This document shows positions 1 to 5,259 of a stretch of DNA of 5,259 bases, piece by piece (within the stretch, counting starts at the first letter, position 1; the number at the start of each line of letters is the position of its first letter). Origin of the DNA: Defluviicoccus sp. (GTDB taxonomy: Bacteria > Pseudomonadota > Alphaproteobacteria > Rhodospirillales > Defluviicoccaceae); contig CP058705.1 in assembly GCA_013414705.1 (NCBI GenBank), forward strand, positions 907,575-912,833. The letters run 5' to 3'. Under the pieces are notes generated by a model. That model was not told the DNA's origin, did no database searches, and saw only the letters and a list, made by a program, of their open reading frames with translations. The translations under genes and the position numbers were made by a program.

Positions 1-487
1 AGCCCCCGTCGATCTCGCGCGTGGCGGTGACTGCGTCTCCGTCGATTTCCATCTTGGACAGGAAGCTCGCCTGCGGCCAGTTGAGCAGCCCCGCCAGCAT
101 CTGCCCCGTCTGGTTGCTGTCATCGTCGATTGCCTGCTTGCCGAGGATGACGAGCGCCGGCTGCTCCTTCTCGACGATCGATTTCAGCAACTTGGCGACC
201 GCCAGTGGCTGGAGCTCCTGATCGGACTCAACCAGGATGCCGCGATCGGCGCCGATGGCGAGTGCCGTACGGATCGTTTCCTGTGCCTGTGGCGGTCCCA
301 TCGAAATGGCAACGATCTCTGTAGCCTTGCCGGCTTCCTTCAGCCGCACGGCTTCTTCGACGGCGATTTCGTCAAACGGGTTCATCGACATCTTGACATT
401 CGCCAGCTCAACACCGGTGTTGTCTGCCTTTACCCGAATTTTGACGTTGTAATCGACGACACGCTTAACGCAGACGAGAACTTTCAT
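1..487 (-). CDS. etfB: Electron transfer flavoprotein beta subunit, N-terminal part (runs off left edge)
   Basis: Translating leftward from the ATG at 487-485 gives an unbroken 162-residue reading to the window edge, beginning [20 protein letters not shown]. It contains [12 protein letters not shown] (about residues 35-46) and [13 protein letters not shown] (about 116-128), both typical of the EtfB family, whose full length is near 250 residues. About 90 C-terminal residues are therefore missing, including the loop that contacts partner dehydrogenases. EtfB with EtfA forms a soluble FAD-containing heterodimer; EtfB binds AMP structurally. It passes electrons from acyl-CoA and related dehydrogenases to ETF:quinone oxidoreductase. 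etfA usually follows etfB directly and is probably just outside, but this is inference. No strong Shine-Dalgarno is seen: GGGGCG lies 3 nt and GAGGG 12 nt before the ATG. The start is chosen because the family begins with M-K-[VI]-L-V-x-V-K-R. The frame is clean and codon use matches the neighbours. Confidence 0.96.
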   Translation of the reverse strand, partial: MKVLVCVKRVVDYNVKIRVKADNTGVELANVKMSMNPFDEIAVEEAVRLKEAGKATEIVAISMGPPQAQETIRTALAIGADRGILVESDQELQPLAVAKLLKSIVEKEQPALVILGKQAIDDDSNQTGQMLAGLLNWPQASFLSKMEIDGDAVTATREIDGG

Positions 488-520
488 GAACGCCCCGTGC
501 CCTCAATCTTGTGTTGTTGG

Positions 521-541
521 CGTTCCGGCAGATCCGGAACG
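521..541 (-). repeat. Perfect 8-5-8 inverted repeat in the etfB leader
   Basis: CGTTCCGG (521-528) and CCGGAACG (534-541) are exact reverse complements separated by CAGAT. In leftward RNA this folds into an 8-bp GC-rich stem with a 5-nt loop, its 3' edge 33 nt before the etfB start codon. No U-run follows on either strand, so it is not a typical intrinsic terminator. It could be an mRNA-stabilising leader hairpin or a binding site for a dimeric regulator; the sequence does not decide. Confidence 0.6.
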
Positions 542-599
542 GCCCGCCGGGTATCGTGGTTAGGGCTTTGCCGCGCACCCGTTCGTGCCCTGGATCGGC

Positions 600-628
600 A
601 GAGTAAGGATCTGCTTATGCAACGTCAA
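600..628 (-). promoter_or_regulatory. Candidate sigma-70-type promoter for etfB
   Basis: Read leftward, TTGACG (reverse complement of 623-628) is followed after 17 bases by TACTCT (reverse complement of 600-605). The -35 matches consensus at five of six bases; the -10 is weaker but keeps the leading TA and final T. Transcription would begin near 593, giving a leader of about 105 nt that contains the 521-541 inverted repeat. A promoter here would uncouple etfB from hslVU. Single promoter-like matches are common by chance, so this is tentative. Confidence 0.4.
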
Positions 629-746
629 GGCGGGGCGGAGGCGTCATCATGTCCGCAATGTTCCTGGTATGCGGGGTCCCACCGGCTCGATATGCGGTGC
701 TTCCGCACGTCTGAAACGTCGAGCGCCAGCGAACGCCGACTCCTCC

Positions 747-791
747 CACCCAACATAATCTGGGTGTTCGTGAGGCATCGTGCACAATGCC
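747..791 (-). other. Two weak hairpins just after hslU, possible transcript-end structure
   Basis: CACCCA (747-752) pairs with TGGGTG (761-766) across 8 bases. GGCAT (774-778) pairs with ATGCC (787-791) across 8 bases, with one extra wobble pair possible. They lie 36-83 nt past the hslU stop in the direction of transcription, where a 3' end would be expected. Neither stem is followed by a T-run in the leftward sense, so an intrinsic terminator is not supported. They may only stabilise a 3' end or be chance structures. Confidence 0.2.
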
Positions 792-827
792 GGGGTGGGG
801 CCAGTCAAGGGTGCCCGAGTGTGGTGG

Positions 828-2141
828 CTACAGGATGAATTTGGTCAAATCGGCATTCTGCGCCAGTTCACCCACCCGGGTGCGCACGTCCTCGGCGGTG
901 ATGCGGATGGTTTCGCCGGAGCGTTCCGACGCCGAGAAGCTGATCTCTTCCACCAGCTTTTCCATCACGGTCTGCAGGCGCCGGGCGCCGATGTTCTCGA
1001 CGCCAGAATTGATTTCAGCGGCGAGGGTGGCGATTTCGTCGATTGCTTCCGGTGTGAAGTCGAGGGTGACGTCCTCCGTCGCCATCAATGCCTTGTACTG
1101 CTTGATCAGGCTCGCCTCCGGCTCGGTGAGGATGCGCACCAGATCATCGCGGGTCAGCGCCTTGAGCTCGACCCGGATCGGCAGTCGGCCCTGCAGCTCC
1201 GGGAGCATGTCGGAGGGCTTGGCAATGTGGAACGCACCGGATGCGATGAACAGAATGTGGTCAGTCTTCACGTTGCCACGCTTGGTCGGCACGATGGTGC
1301 CTTCGATCAGCGGCAGCAGATCACGCTGCACTCCTTCACGGCTCACATCTGCGCCGATGCGCTCCGAGCGTGCGGTGATCTTGTCGACCTCATCGAGAAA
1401 GACGATGCCGTGGTTTTCCACCGCTTCGATCGCGTCGCGGACCACCCGCTCTTCGTCCAGCAGCTTGTCGGCCTCCTCGGCCACCAAGATGTCATGGGAC
1501 TGAGCAACGGTCATCCGCTTGGTCTTCTTCGGCCCGCCACCGAGTGCCTTGGAGAACATCTCCGAGAGGTTGAACATCCCCATCTGTGAGCCGGGCATGC
1601 CGGGAATATCGAAGGTGGGGAGCTGCATGGCGGCTGCATCGGAGACCGTAATCTCCACTTCCTTTTCGTCCAGTTCTCCCGCCCGCAGCCGGCGGCGGAA
1701 CTTCTCGCGGGTTTCTGCGCCCGCGTTCTCACCGACGAGCGCGGTCAGCACGCGTTCTTCGGCGGCCAGCTCGGCGCGCGCCGTCACCTGTGTGCGCATG
1801 CCTTCGCGGGTCATGTGAACGGCGATCTCGACCAGATCGCGGATGATCTGTTCTACATCACGGCCGACGTAGCCGACTTCCGTAAACTTGGTAGCCTCGA
1901 CCTTGAGGAACGGGGCCTGCGCCAGATTGGCGAGCCTGCGCGCGATCTCCGTCTTGCCGACGCCGGTCGGCCCGATCATCAGGATATTCTTGGGCAGAAC
2001 CTCCTGACGCATTCCGTCTTCGAGATGCTGGCGACGCCACCGGTTGCGCAGCGCGATGGCGACGGCTTTCTTGGCATCGTCCTGGCCGACGATGTGCCGG
2101 TCCAGTTCGGAAACGATTTCGCGCGGTGTGAAGCTGGTCAT
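828..2141 (-). CDS. hslU: HslU, AAA+ ATPase subunit of the HslVU (ClpYQ) protease
   Basis: HslU is the hexameric ATPase that recognises, unfolds and threads substrates into the HslV peptidase in the cytoplasm. The 437-residue product matches the usual family length of about 435-445. Visible landmarks are the N-terminal [21 protein letters not shown], Walker A GPTGVGKT (57-64), the pore loop GYVG (90-93), a variable I-domain (about 110-243), Walker B VFLDEVDK (247-254), GRLPIRVEL (318-326) with the probable arginine finger, sensor-2 GARRL (385-389) and the C-terminal KFIL. In this family the C-terminal tail docks between HslV subunits to activate the peptidase. The ATG overlaps the hslV stop by four bases (ATGA at 2141-2138), so translation is probably coupled; GAGG (2149-2146) inside the hslV end is a likely ribosome site. 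Nothing is missing or broken. Confidence 0.98.
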   Translation of the reverse strand: MTSFTPREIVSELDRHIVGQDDAKKAVAIALRNRWRRQHLEDGMRQEVLPKNILMIGPTGVGKTEIARRLANLAQAPFLKVEATKFTEVGYVGRDVEQIIRDLVEIAVHMTREGMRTQVTARAELAAEERVLTALVGENAGAETREKFRRRLRAGELDEKEVEITVSDAAAMQLPTFDIPGMPGSQMGMFNLSEMFSKALGGGPKKTKRMTVAQSHDILVAEEADKLLDEERVVRDAIEAVENHGIVFLDEVDKITARSERIGADVSREGVQRDLLPLIEGTIVPTKRGNVKTDHILFIASGAFHIAKPSDMLPELQGRLPIRVELKALTRDDLVRILTEPEASLIKQYKALMATEDVTLDFTPEAIDEIATLAAEINSGVENIGARRLQTVMEKLVEEISFSASERSGETIRITAEDVRTRVGELAQNADLTKFIL

Positions 2142-2686
2142 AGCGCCTCGACCAGGATGTTGCGGTTGGTGAACACGCAGATGTCCGCAGCGATCTCCAA
2201 GGCCCGGCGGGCGATCGCCTCGGCCTCCAGATCGTCACGGTCGATCATCGCCCGGGCTGCGGCGAGCGCATAAGAGCCTCCCGAGCCGATGCCGATGAGT
2301 CCGTCTTCGGGTTCCAGCACGTCGCCCGATCCCGTCAGTACCAGGGAGACCGAGCGATCCGCGACTGCCATCATGGCTTCGAGGCGACGCAGGTAGCGGT
2401 CGGTTCGCCAGTCCTTTGCCAGTTCGACGCAGGCCCGGGTGAGTTGCTTCGGGTACTGCTCCAGCTTGCCCTCCAGCCTCTCGAACAAGGTAAAGGCGTC
2501 TGCCGTGGCACCAGCAAACCCGGCAATGACAGAGCCATCTCCGAGGCGGCGCACCTTGCGCGCGTTGGATTTAATCACGGTATTGCCGAGACTGACCTGT
2601 CCGTCGCCGGCGATCACGACGTTGTCGCCCTTGCGTACGGCGAGGATTGTCGTCCCGTGCCAGTTCTGCCCGAAATCTGTCGTCAT
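2138..2686 (-). CDS. hslV: HslV, threonine peptidase subunit of the HslVU protease
   Basis: HslV is a proteasome-beta-like N-terminal-threonine hydrolase that forms a double hexameric ring and degrades proteins delivered by HslU. With the start at ATG 2686-2684 the product is 182 residues. [11 protein letters not shown] forms an 11-residue propeptide, and Thr12 of [10 protein letters not shown] is the expected nucleophile after autocleavage. Counting from it, mature Lys33 (in [10 protein letters not shown]) matches the family's catalytic lysine. Other family segments are [42 protein letters not shown] and [18 protein letters not shown] at 2734-2732 in frame would add 16 residues, but these ([15 protein letters not shown]) look unlike the family and lie over a leader inverted repeat, so the ATG is preferred although its Shine-Dalgarno is weak. 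hslV is first in the pair, ahead of hslU. Confidence 0.97.
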   Translation of the reverse strand: MTTDFGQNWHGTTILAVRKGDNVVIAGDGQVSLGNTVIKSNARKVRRLGDGSVIAGFAGATADAFTLFERLEGKLEQYPKQLTRACVELAKDWRTDRYLRRLEAMMAVADRSVSLVLTGSGDVLEPEDGLIGIGSGGSYALAAARAMIDRDDLEAEAIARRALEIAADICVFTNRNILVEAL

Positions 2687-2714
2687 CGCTGCCGGTTCAG
2701 GGTAATGGGATGAT

Positions 2715-2735
2715 TGTGCGACCTGCTGTCGCACA
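2715..2735 (-). repeat. Perfect 8-5-8 inverted repeat in the hslVU leader
   Basis: TGTGCGAC (2715-2722) and GTCGCACA (2728-2735) are exact reverse complements separated by CTGCT. In leftward RNA they form an 8-bp stem with an AGCAG loop, starting about 8 nt after the predicted transcription start and ending 28 nt before the hslV ATG. From memory, the E. coli hslVU (clpQY) mRNA also carries an inverted repeat in its 5' leader reported to stabilise the message. An equivalent role here is inference; an operator for a dimeric repressor is the alternative. Confidence 0.65.
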
Positions 2736-2749
2736 TGTCGAATGGTCGC

Positions 2750-2779
2750 GATGTAGGCTGAACCTACTTTCGGGTCAAG
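2750..2779 (-). promoter_or_regulatory. Promoter for hslVU, sigma-70-like with possible sigma-32 (heat-shock) character
   Basis: Read leftward, TTGACC (reverse complement of 2773-2778) is followed after exactly 17 bases by TACATC (reverse complement of 2750-2755). The same DNA reads CTTGAC-16-CCTACAT, which resembles the alphaproteobacterial heat-shock pattern (CTTG... with CYTATNT, six of seven positions). hslVU is a classic sigma-32 target in proteobacteria, so the second reading is attractive. Transcription would start near 2743, giving a leader of about 57 nt. The element assignment is inferred from sequence only. Confidence 0.55.
2753..2767. repeat. Short inverted repeat inside the hslVU promoter spacer
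   Basis: GTAGG (2753-2757) and CCTAC (2763-2767) are reverse complements around CTGAA. The repeat overlaps the predicted -10 and fills part of the spacer of the leftward hslVU promoter, which is where a repressor could act. Five-base arms are short enough to occur by chance. Confidence 0.3.
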
Positions 2780-2834
2780 TCGGCGGCATGTGGGATTGCC
2801 CGGCCCGGGGTCGATGGCGCGATGGTTTCCTTCC

Positions 2835-2843
2835 TGCTATAAG
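2835..2843 (+). promoter_or_regulatory. Extended -10 promoter element for the his operon
   Basis: TGC TATAAG reads as an extended -10 (TGn plus a hexamer matching TATAAT at five of six positions). No good -35 stands 17 bases upstream (TGGCGC), which is acceptable for extended -10 promoters. Transcription would start near 2850, leaving a leader of only about 18 nt. That is too short for a histidine leader peptide or attenuator, so none is expected in this transcript. Confidence 0.5.
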
Positions 2844-2853
2844 CCGGTTTCAC

Positions 2854-2858
2854 AGGAG
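2854..2858 (+). promoter_or_regulatory. Shine-Dalgarno of hisB
   Basis: AGGAG stands 9 nt before the ATG at 2868 and is the best ribosome site in the window. It decides the hisB start against the in-frame ATGs at 2790 and 2814, which lie upstream of the likely promoter. Confidence 0.75.
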
Positions 2859-2867
2859 CGAGAGGCG

Positions 2868-3467
2868 ATGCGTCGGGCAACTGTCGAGCGGCGAACGAAG
2901 GAGACTGAGGTGACGGCAACCGTCGCGCTCGATGGCAGCGGCTGTTACGACGTCGCCACCGGGATCGGCTTTCTTGACCACATGCTGGAGCAGCTCGCCC
3001 GGCACAGTCTGATCGACGTCAGCCTCCGTGTGAGCGGTGACCTGCATGTCGACGCGCACCACACCACGGAAGATGCGGGCATCGTACTCGGGCAGGCGGT
3101 TTCAAAGGCGCTGGCCGACCGGAAGGGAATCCACCGTTTTGGCGAAGCGCTCTCGGCGATGGACGAAACGCTGACCCGCGTGGTCGTCGATCTCTGCGAC
3201 CGCCCGTTCGTTGTCTGGAAGGTTGCGTTCACGCAACCCCGGCTCGGCGACCTGGACACCGAACTGGTTGGTCACTGGTTTCATTCGTTTGCGCAGAATT
3301 CGGGGCTCACCGTGCACGTGGAAACCTTCTACGGATCGAACAATCATCATATCTGCGAGTCGTGTTTCAAGGGGCTCGCCCGGGCGCTGCGTCAGGCAAT
3401 CGAAATCGATCCCCGAAAAGGTGATGCGGTGCCGTCGACCAAGGGCGTGCTCGGGGGCTCGCTGTGA
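2868..3467 (+). CDS. hisB: Imidazoleglycerol-phosphate dehydratase
   Basis: HisB converts imidazole glycerol phosphate to imidazole acetol phosphate in histidine biosynthesis. The 199-residue product has the length of the monofunctional dehydratase, not the longer enterobacterial fusion with histidinol phosphatase. Family features are [13 protein letters not shown] (34-46), HHTTED (64-69) and NHHICES (159-165); the two His-rich motifs supply ligands to the paired manganese ions. DRPF (111-114), the arginine-bearing RVVVDL segment and the C-terminal STKGVLGG (190-197) also fit. The first residues, [15 protein letters not shown], match the usual N-terminus and sit behind a good AGGAG site. It is the first gene of a rightward operon; the next start lies 21 bases after its stop. 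No defect is seen. Confidence 0.97.
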   Translation: MRRATVERRTKETEVTATVALDGSGCYDVATGIGFLDHMLEQLARHSLIDVSLRVSGDLHVDAHHTTEDAGIVLGQAVSKALADRKGIHRFGEALSAMDETLTRVVVDLCDRPFVVWKVAFTQPRLGDLDTELVGHWFHSFAQNSGLTVHVETFYGSNNHHICESCFKGLARALRQAIEIDPRKGDAVPSTKGVLGGSL

Positions 3468-3488
3468 TGTCCCGCGGCGGCTGAGGCG

Positions 3489-3881
3489 ATGCGTGTCTAT
3501 ACAGTTCATATGCGCCGGCCGACGCTCGACCCGGACCGGGACATTCGTTTGGTGAAGGACGGTTTCAGCTGGCCTGCGTTCTTCTTTTCGATCGTGTGGG
3601 CACTGTGGTGCGGGCTGTGGCTGGTGGCGGTCTTGGTGCTTGCGGTGGACGTCGCACTCGGGGCCGTTCTCGCCGCCCTTGGTGGCGACCCGCTCACAAA
3701 CACGGTGTTTTCCATTGGCAGCGCGGTGATCCTCGGCTTGGTGGCTAATGATCTGAAGCGATGGACGCTCTTCCGTCGCGGCTTTCTCGAAGTGGGCGTC
3801 GTCACTGGCTCGAACGTGGCCGCCGCTGAACGGCGATTCTGGGATCAGCGCCCGAACTTGGCAGCGGACCTGGTGCGATGA
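3489..3881 (+). CDS. DUF2628 family small membrane protein in the his operon
   Basis: The function is unknown. The 130-residue product begins MRVYTVHMRRPTLDPDRDIRL, continues VKDGFSWPAFFFSIVWALWCGLW, and ends with a soluble segment holding NDLKRWTLFRRGF, VVTGSN and AAERRFW. This pattern is what I recognise as DUF2628. Two hydrophobic stretches (about 28-63, enough for one long or two short helices, and about 72-87) suggest an inner-membrane protein, with an Arg-rich C-terminal part that is probably cytoplasmic. GAGG ends only 2 nt before the ATG, which is unusually close, but the MRVYTVH start fits the family better than the later ATG at 3510. Its stop overlaps the hisH start (ATGA at 3878-3881), so it is translated with the his genes. 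No histidine-pathway enzyme fits it. I associate the family with this locus in alphaproteobacteria; a role in the pathway is unproven. Confidence 0.85.
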   Translation: MRVYTVHMRRPTLDPDRDIRLVKDGFSWPAFFFSIVWALWCGLWLVAVLVLAVDVALGAVLAALGGDPLTNTVFSIGSAVILGLVANDLKRWTLFRRGFLEVGVVTGSNVAAAERRFWDQRPNLAADLVR

Positions 3882-4522
3882 GTGTCGTCATCGTTGATTA
3901 CGGATCGGGAAACCTGCGCTCAGCCGCCAAGGCGTTCGAACGTGCGGTGGTGGAGAGTGGGCGCAACGATCCGGTGCGTGTTTCGTCCGACCCGGAGGTC
4001 GTGCGCCTGGCCGATCGCATCGTGCTTCCTGGCGTGGGCGCATTCGCGGACTGCCGGCACGGCTTGGACGCGGTAACCGGTATGCTGGACGCGCTGCGCG
4101 AGGCGGTGTTCGTCCGTGGTTGCCCGTTTCTCGGCATCTGTGTGGGCATGCAGTTGCTCGCCCGTGTTGGACACGAGCACGGACGACATGCGGGTCTGGG
4201 GTGGATCGACGGCGAGGTTGCACTGCTGCCGGCGGCGGCACAGGGGTTGAAGATCCCGCACATGGGATGGAACGAACTGGCCATCCGTACGCCGGAGCAT
4301 CCGGTTCTGTATGGCTTGCCGGCCGGTGCGCACGCCTACTTCGTCCACTCGTATGGCTTCGTGCCTGCCGATCCGGACAGCATTGCGGTGACAGTTGATT
4401 ATGGCGGTCCTGTCACCGCTGTTATCGCCCGCGACAACCTGGTCGGTACGCAGTTTCATCCGGAAAAGAGCCAGGCAACCGGGCTGCGGCTGATCGCCAA
4501 TTTTCTGCGGTGGCGTCCATGA
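3878..4522 (+). CDS. hisH: Imidazole glycerol phosphate synthase, glutamine amidotransferase subunit
   Basis: HisH hydrolyses glutamine and channels ammonia to HisF, which forms imidazole glycerol phosphate and AICAR from PRFAR. The 214-residue product is a class I (triad) glutamine amidotransferase of normal length. It has the N-terminal [12 protein letters not shown] (4-15), PGVGAF (51-56), the nucleophile elbow GICVGMQLL with Cys88 (86-94), PHMGWN (127-132), YFVHSYGF (154-161) and QFHPEKSQ with His194 and Glu196 (192-199). All triad residues are present. It starts within the stop of the DUF2628 gene, and its own stop (TGA 4520-4522) overlaps the hisA ATG, with only weak ribosome sites at either start. 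Both junctions suggest translational coupling and help keep HisH in step with its operon partners. Confidence 0.98.
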   Translation: MSVVIVDYGSGNLRSAAKAFERAVVESGRNDPVRVSSDPEVVRLADRIVLPGVGAFADCRHGLDAVTGMLDALREAVFVRGCPFLGICVGMQLLARVGHEHGRHAGLGWIDGEVALLPAAAQGLKIPHMGWNELAIRTPEHPVLYGLPAGAHAYFVHSYGFVPADPDSIAVTVDYGGPVTAVIARDNLVGTQFHPEKSQATGLRLIANFLRWRP

Positions 4523-5259
4523 TCTTCTATCCGGCGATCGACCTGAAGGCCGGGCAGTGCGTCCGGCTGCGTCGGGGCGACATGAATTCGGCCACCGTAT
4601 TCAATACGGATCCGGCCGACCAGGCGCGCCTGTTTGCTCAGGCGGGCTGCCGCTGGTTGCATGTGGTCGATCTCGATGGCGCGTTTGCCGGCCATTCGGT
4701 GAACGGGGATGCGGTTGACGCCATTCTGGATGCGGTGGATCTGCCCGTTCAGCTCGGCGGCGGGATTCGCACGCTGGCGGCCGCTGCCGATTGGCTGGAT
4801 CGCGGCGTGCGGCGTGTCATTCTTGGCACCGTTGCCTTGCGGTACCCGGACCTCGTGCATGCTGCCTGTCTCGATTTCCCGGGCCGGATCGCCATCGGCA
4901 TCGACGCACGCGACGGCAGGGTCGCCGTGCAGGGATGGTCGGAACAGTCGGACATCTCGGCGCAGGAGCTTGCGAAACGGTTCGAAGACGCCGGTGTCGC
5001 CGCGATTGTCTTCACCGACATCGGACGCGACGGCGTGCTTGCGGGCCCCAATGTCGAGGCGACCGTTGCGCTGGCCCGCAGCGTGTCGATCCCGGTGATC
5101 CTGTCCGGAGGCATTTCGTCGCTGGAGGATCTGGCGGCGGTGAAGACGGCGGGAGACGGGCTGGTCGAGGTGTCGTGTGCGGGCGGGCGATCTATGACGG
5201 CCGGATCAATGTGGATGAGGCTGTGGCGCTGCTGGAGGGCGCGGAGTCGGAATCCGCAA
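4519..5259 (+). CDS. hisA: ProFAR isomerase HisA, frame broken near the 3' end and cut by the right edge
   Basis: HisA isomerises ProFAR to PRFAR by an Amadori rearrangement, one step before HisH-HisF. The intact frame gives 217 residues of a (beta-alpha)8 barrel: [17 protein letters not shown] with Asp8, HVVDLDGAF (48-56), LGGGIR (79-84), IGIDARDG with Asp129 (126-133), FTDIGRDG (165-172) and SGGISS (196-201). Asp8 and Asp129 are the expected acid/base pair. After Glu217 the frame reads [19 protein letters not shown], unlike HisA. Adding one G at 5169-5170 restores [20 protein letters not shown] and continues about 30 residues to the edge (about 247 in all, the normal end of the family). GVVCGRA is the C-terminal phosphate-binding segment, so as read the product would be defective. 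A sequencing or assembly error is the simplest cause, since everything else is intact. The ATG overlaps the hisH stop. Confidence 0.93.
   Translation, partial: MIFYPAIDLKAGQCVRLRRGDMNSATVFNTDPADQARLFAQAGCRWLHVVDLDGAFAGHSVNGDAVDAILDAVDLPVQLGGGIRTLAAAADWLDRGVRRVILGTVALRYPDLVHAACLDFPGRIAIGIDARDGRVAVQGWSEQSDISAQELAKRFEDAGVAAIVFTDIGRDGVLAGPNVEATVALARSVSIPVILSGGISSLEDLAAVKTAGDGLVEVSCAGGRSMTAGSMWMRLWRCWRARSRNPQ
5167..5171 (+). other. Apparent one-base deletion (frameshift) in hisA
   Basis: The sequence reads GAGGT where HisA conservation calls for GAGGGT: restoring one G gives LVE-GVVCGRA in place of [10 protein letters not shown]. No slippery heptamer precedes it (the codons are GTC GAG GTG), so programmed ribosomal frameshifting is not suggested. 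Neither frame meets a stop before the edge. Confidence 0.85.

Larger units (their letters stand above)
488..827. other. Non-coding gap between hslU and etfB
   Basis: These 340 bases separate the end of hslU from the start of etfB, both transcribed leftward. No reading frame here resembles a protein: a 113-codon rightward frame starting with GTG at 497 has Cys/Ser/Arg-rich, low-complexity content typical of GC-rich noise. The stretch holds a candidate leftward promoter for etfB (600-628), a perfect 8-5-8 inverted repeat in the predicted etfB leader (521-541), and two weak hairpins soon after the hslU stop (747-766 and 774-791). Smaller hairpins such as TGCGG-5-CCGCA at 693-707 are too short to interpret. 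No tRNA-like fold or riboswitch core was recognised. Confidence 0.7.

Noticed and set aside
521..541. The etfB-leader palindrome as a rho-independent terminator
   Set aside because: The stem is good, but neither flank has a T-run, and its position would end the etfB message before the gene.
747..791. Intrinsic terminator after hslU
   Set aside because: Stems are only 5-6 bp and no T-run follows in the leftward direction; kept only as a weak structural note.
497..838. A 113-codon rightward frame with a GTG start in the gap between etfB and hslU
   Set aside because: Cys/Ser/Arg-rich sequence without recognisable motifs; it runs across the etfB promoter and leader and into the hslU end. No ribosome site.
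780..1589. Long rightward open frames (269 and 238 codons) opposite hslU
   Set aside because: They are antisense to a complete, strongly conserved hslU, and their composition is what reverse translation of a GC-rich gene gives. No family features or ribosome sites are seen.
1815..2273. Rightward 152-codon frame across the hslU/hslV junction, and similar antisense frames within hisB and hisH
   Set aside because: All lie over genes with clear family motifs on the other strand or in another frame; treated as chance open frames in high-GC DNA.
2790..2867. A longer hisB starting at ATG 2790 or 2814
   Set aside because: The extra residues ([19 protein letters not shown]) are not family-like, and these ATGs lie upstream of the likely promoter and of the AGGAG site.
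5150..5175. Programmed ribosomal frameshifting in hisA
   Set aside because: No slippery heptamer, stop codon or downstream pseudoknot-like element was seen at the break, and the family is not known to me to use recoding.

Overview
The window reads as GC-rich chromosomal DNA from an alphaproteobacterium. Order Rhodospirillales or a near relative is my best guess. This rests on protein character (the HslV propeptide form, the EtfB N-terminus) and on a hisB - DUF2628 membrane protein - hisH - hisA order that I associate with that class. No phage, insertion sequence, CRISPR, tRNA or rRNA signal is visible. All genes have similar codon use, so this looks like core genome rather than an accessory island.

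Layout. The left half is transcribed leftward. hslV (2138-2686) overlaps hslU (828-2141) by four bases; together they encode the HslVU ATP-dependent protease. A roughly 340-base non-coding gap (488-827) follows. Then comes the first 162 codons of etfB (1-487), the electron-transfer flavoprotein beta subunit, cut by the left edge. The right half is transcribed rightward: hisB (2868-3467), a small DUF2628 membrane protein (3489-3881), hisH (3878-4522) and hisA (4519 to the right edge). The last three are joined by ATGA stop/start overlaps, so this is a tightly coupled histidine biosynthesis operon, with hisF probably next outside the window.

Control. The 181-base divergent region between hslV and hisB holds a credible leftward promoter (TTGACC-17-TACATC, also readable as a heat-shock sigma-32-type site) and a rightward extended -10 element (TGC TATAAG) just before hisB. 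A perfect 8-5-8 inverted repeat lies in the predicted hslVU leader. A second 8-5-8 inverted repeat, unrelated in sequence, lies in the leader of etfB. Each can fold into a hairpin about 30 nt upstream of its start codon.

How the genes work together. HisB dehydrates imidazole glycerol phosphate. HisH supplies ammonia to HisF by glutamine hydrolysis. HisA isomerises ProFAR to PRFAR, the substrate of HisH-HisF. HslVU is a two-part cytoplasmic stress protease. EtfB pairs with EtfA to pass electrons from acyl-CoA dehydrogenases towards the quinone pool.

Main anomaly: hisA carries an apparent one-base deletion at about 5169-5170. It breaks the frame just before the conserved C-terminal GVVCGRA phosphate-binding segment, about 90 bases from the window end. 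I found no convincing undescribed system here. The items most worth a second look are this frame break, the paired leader hairpins and the membrane protein embedded in the his operon.
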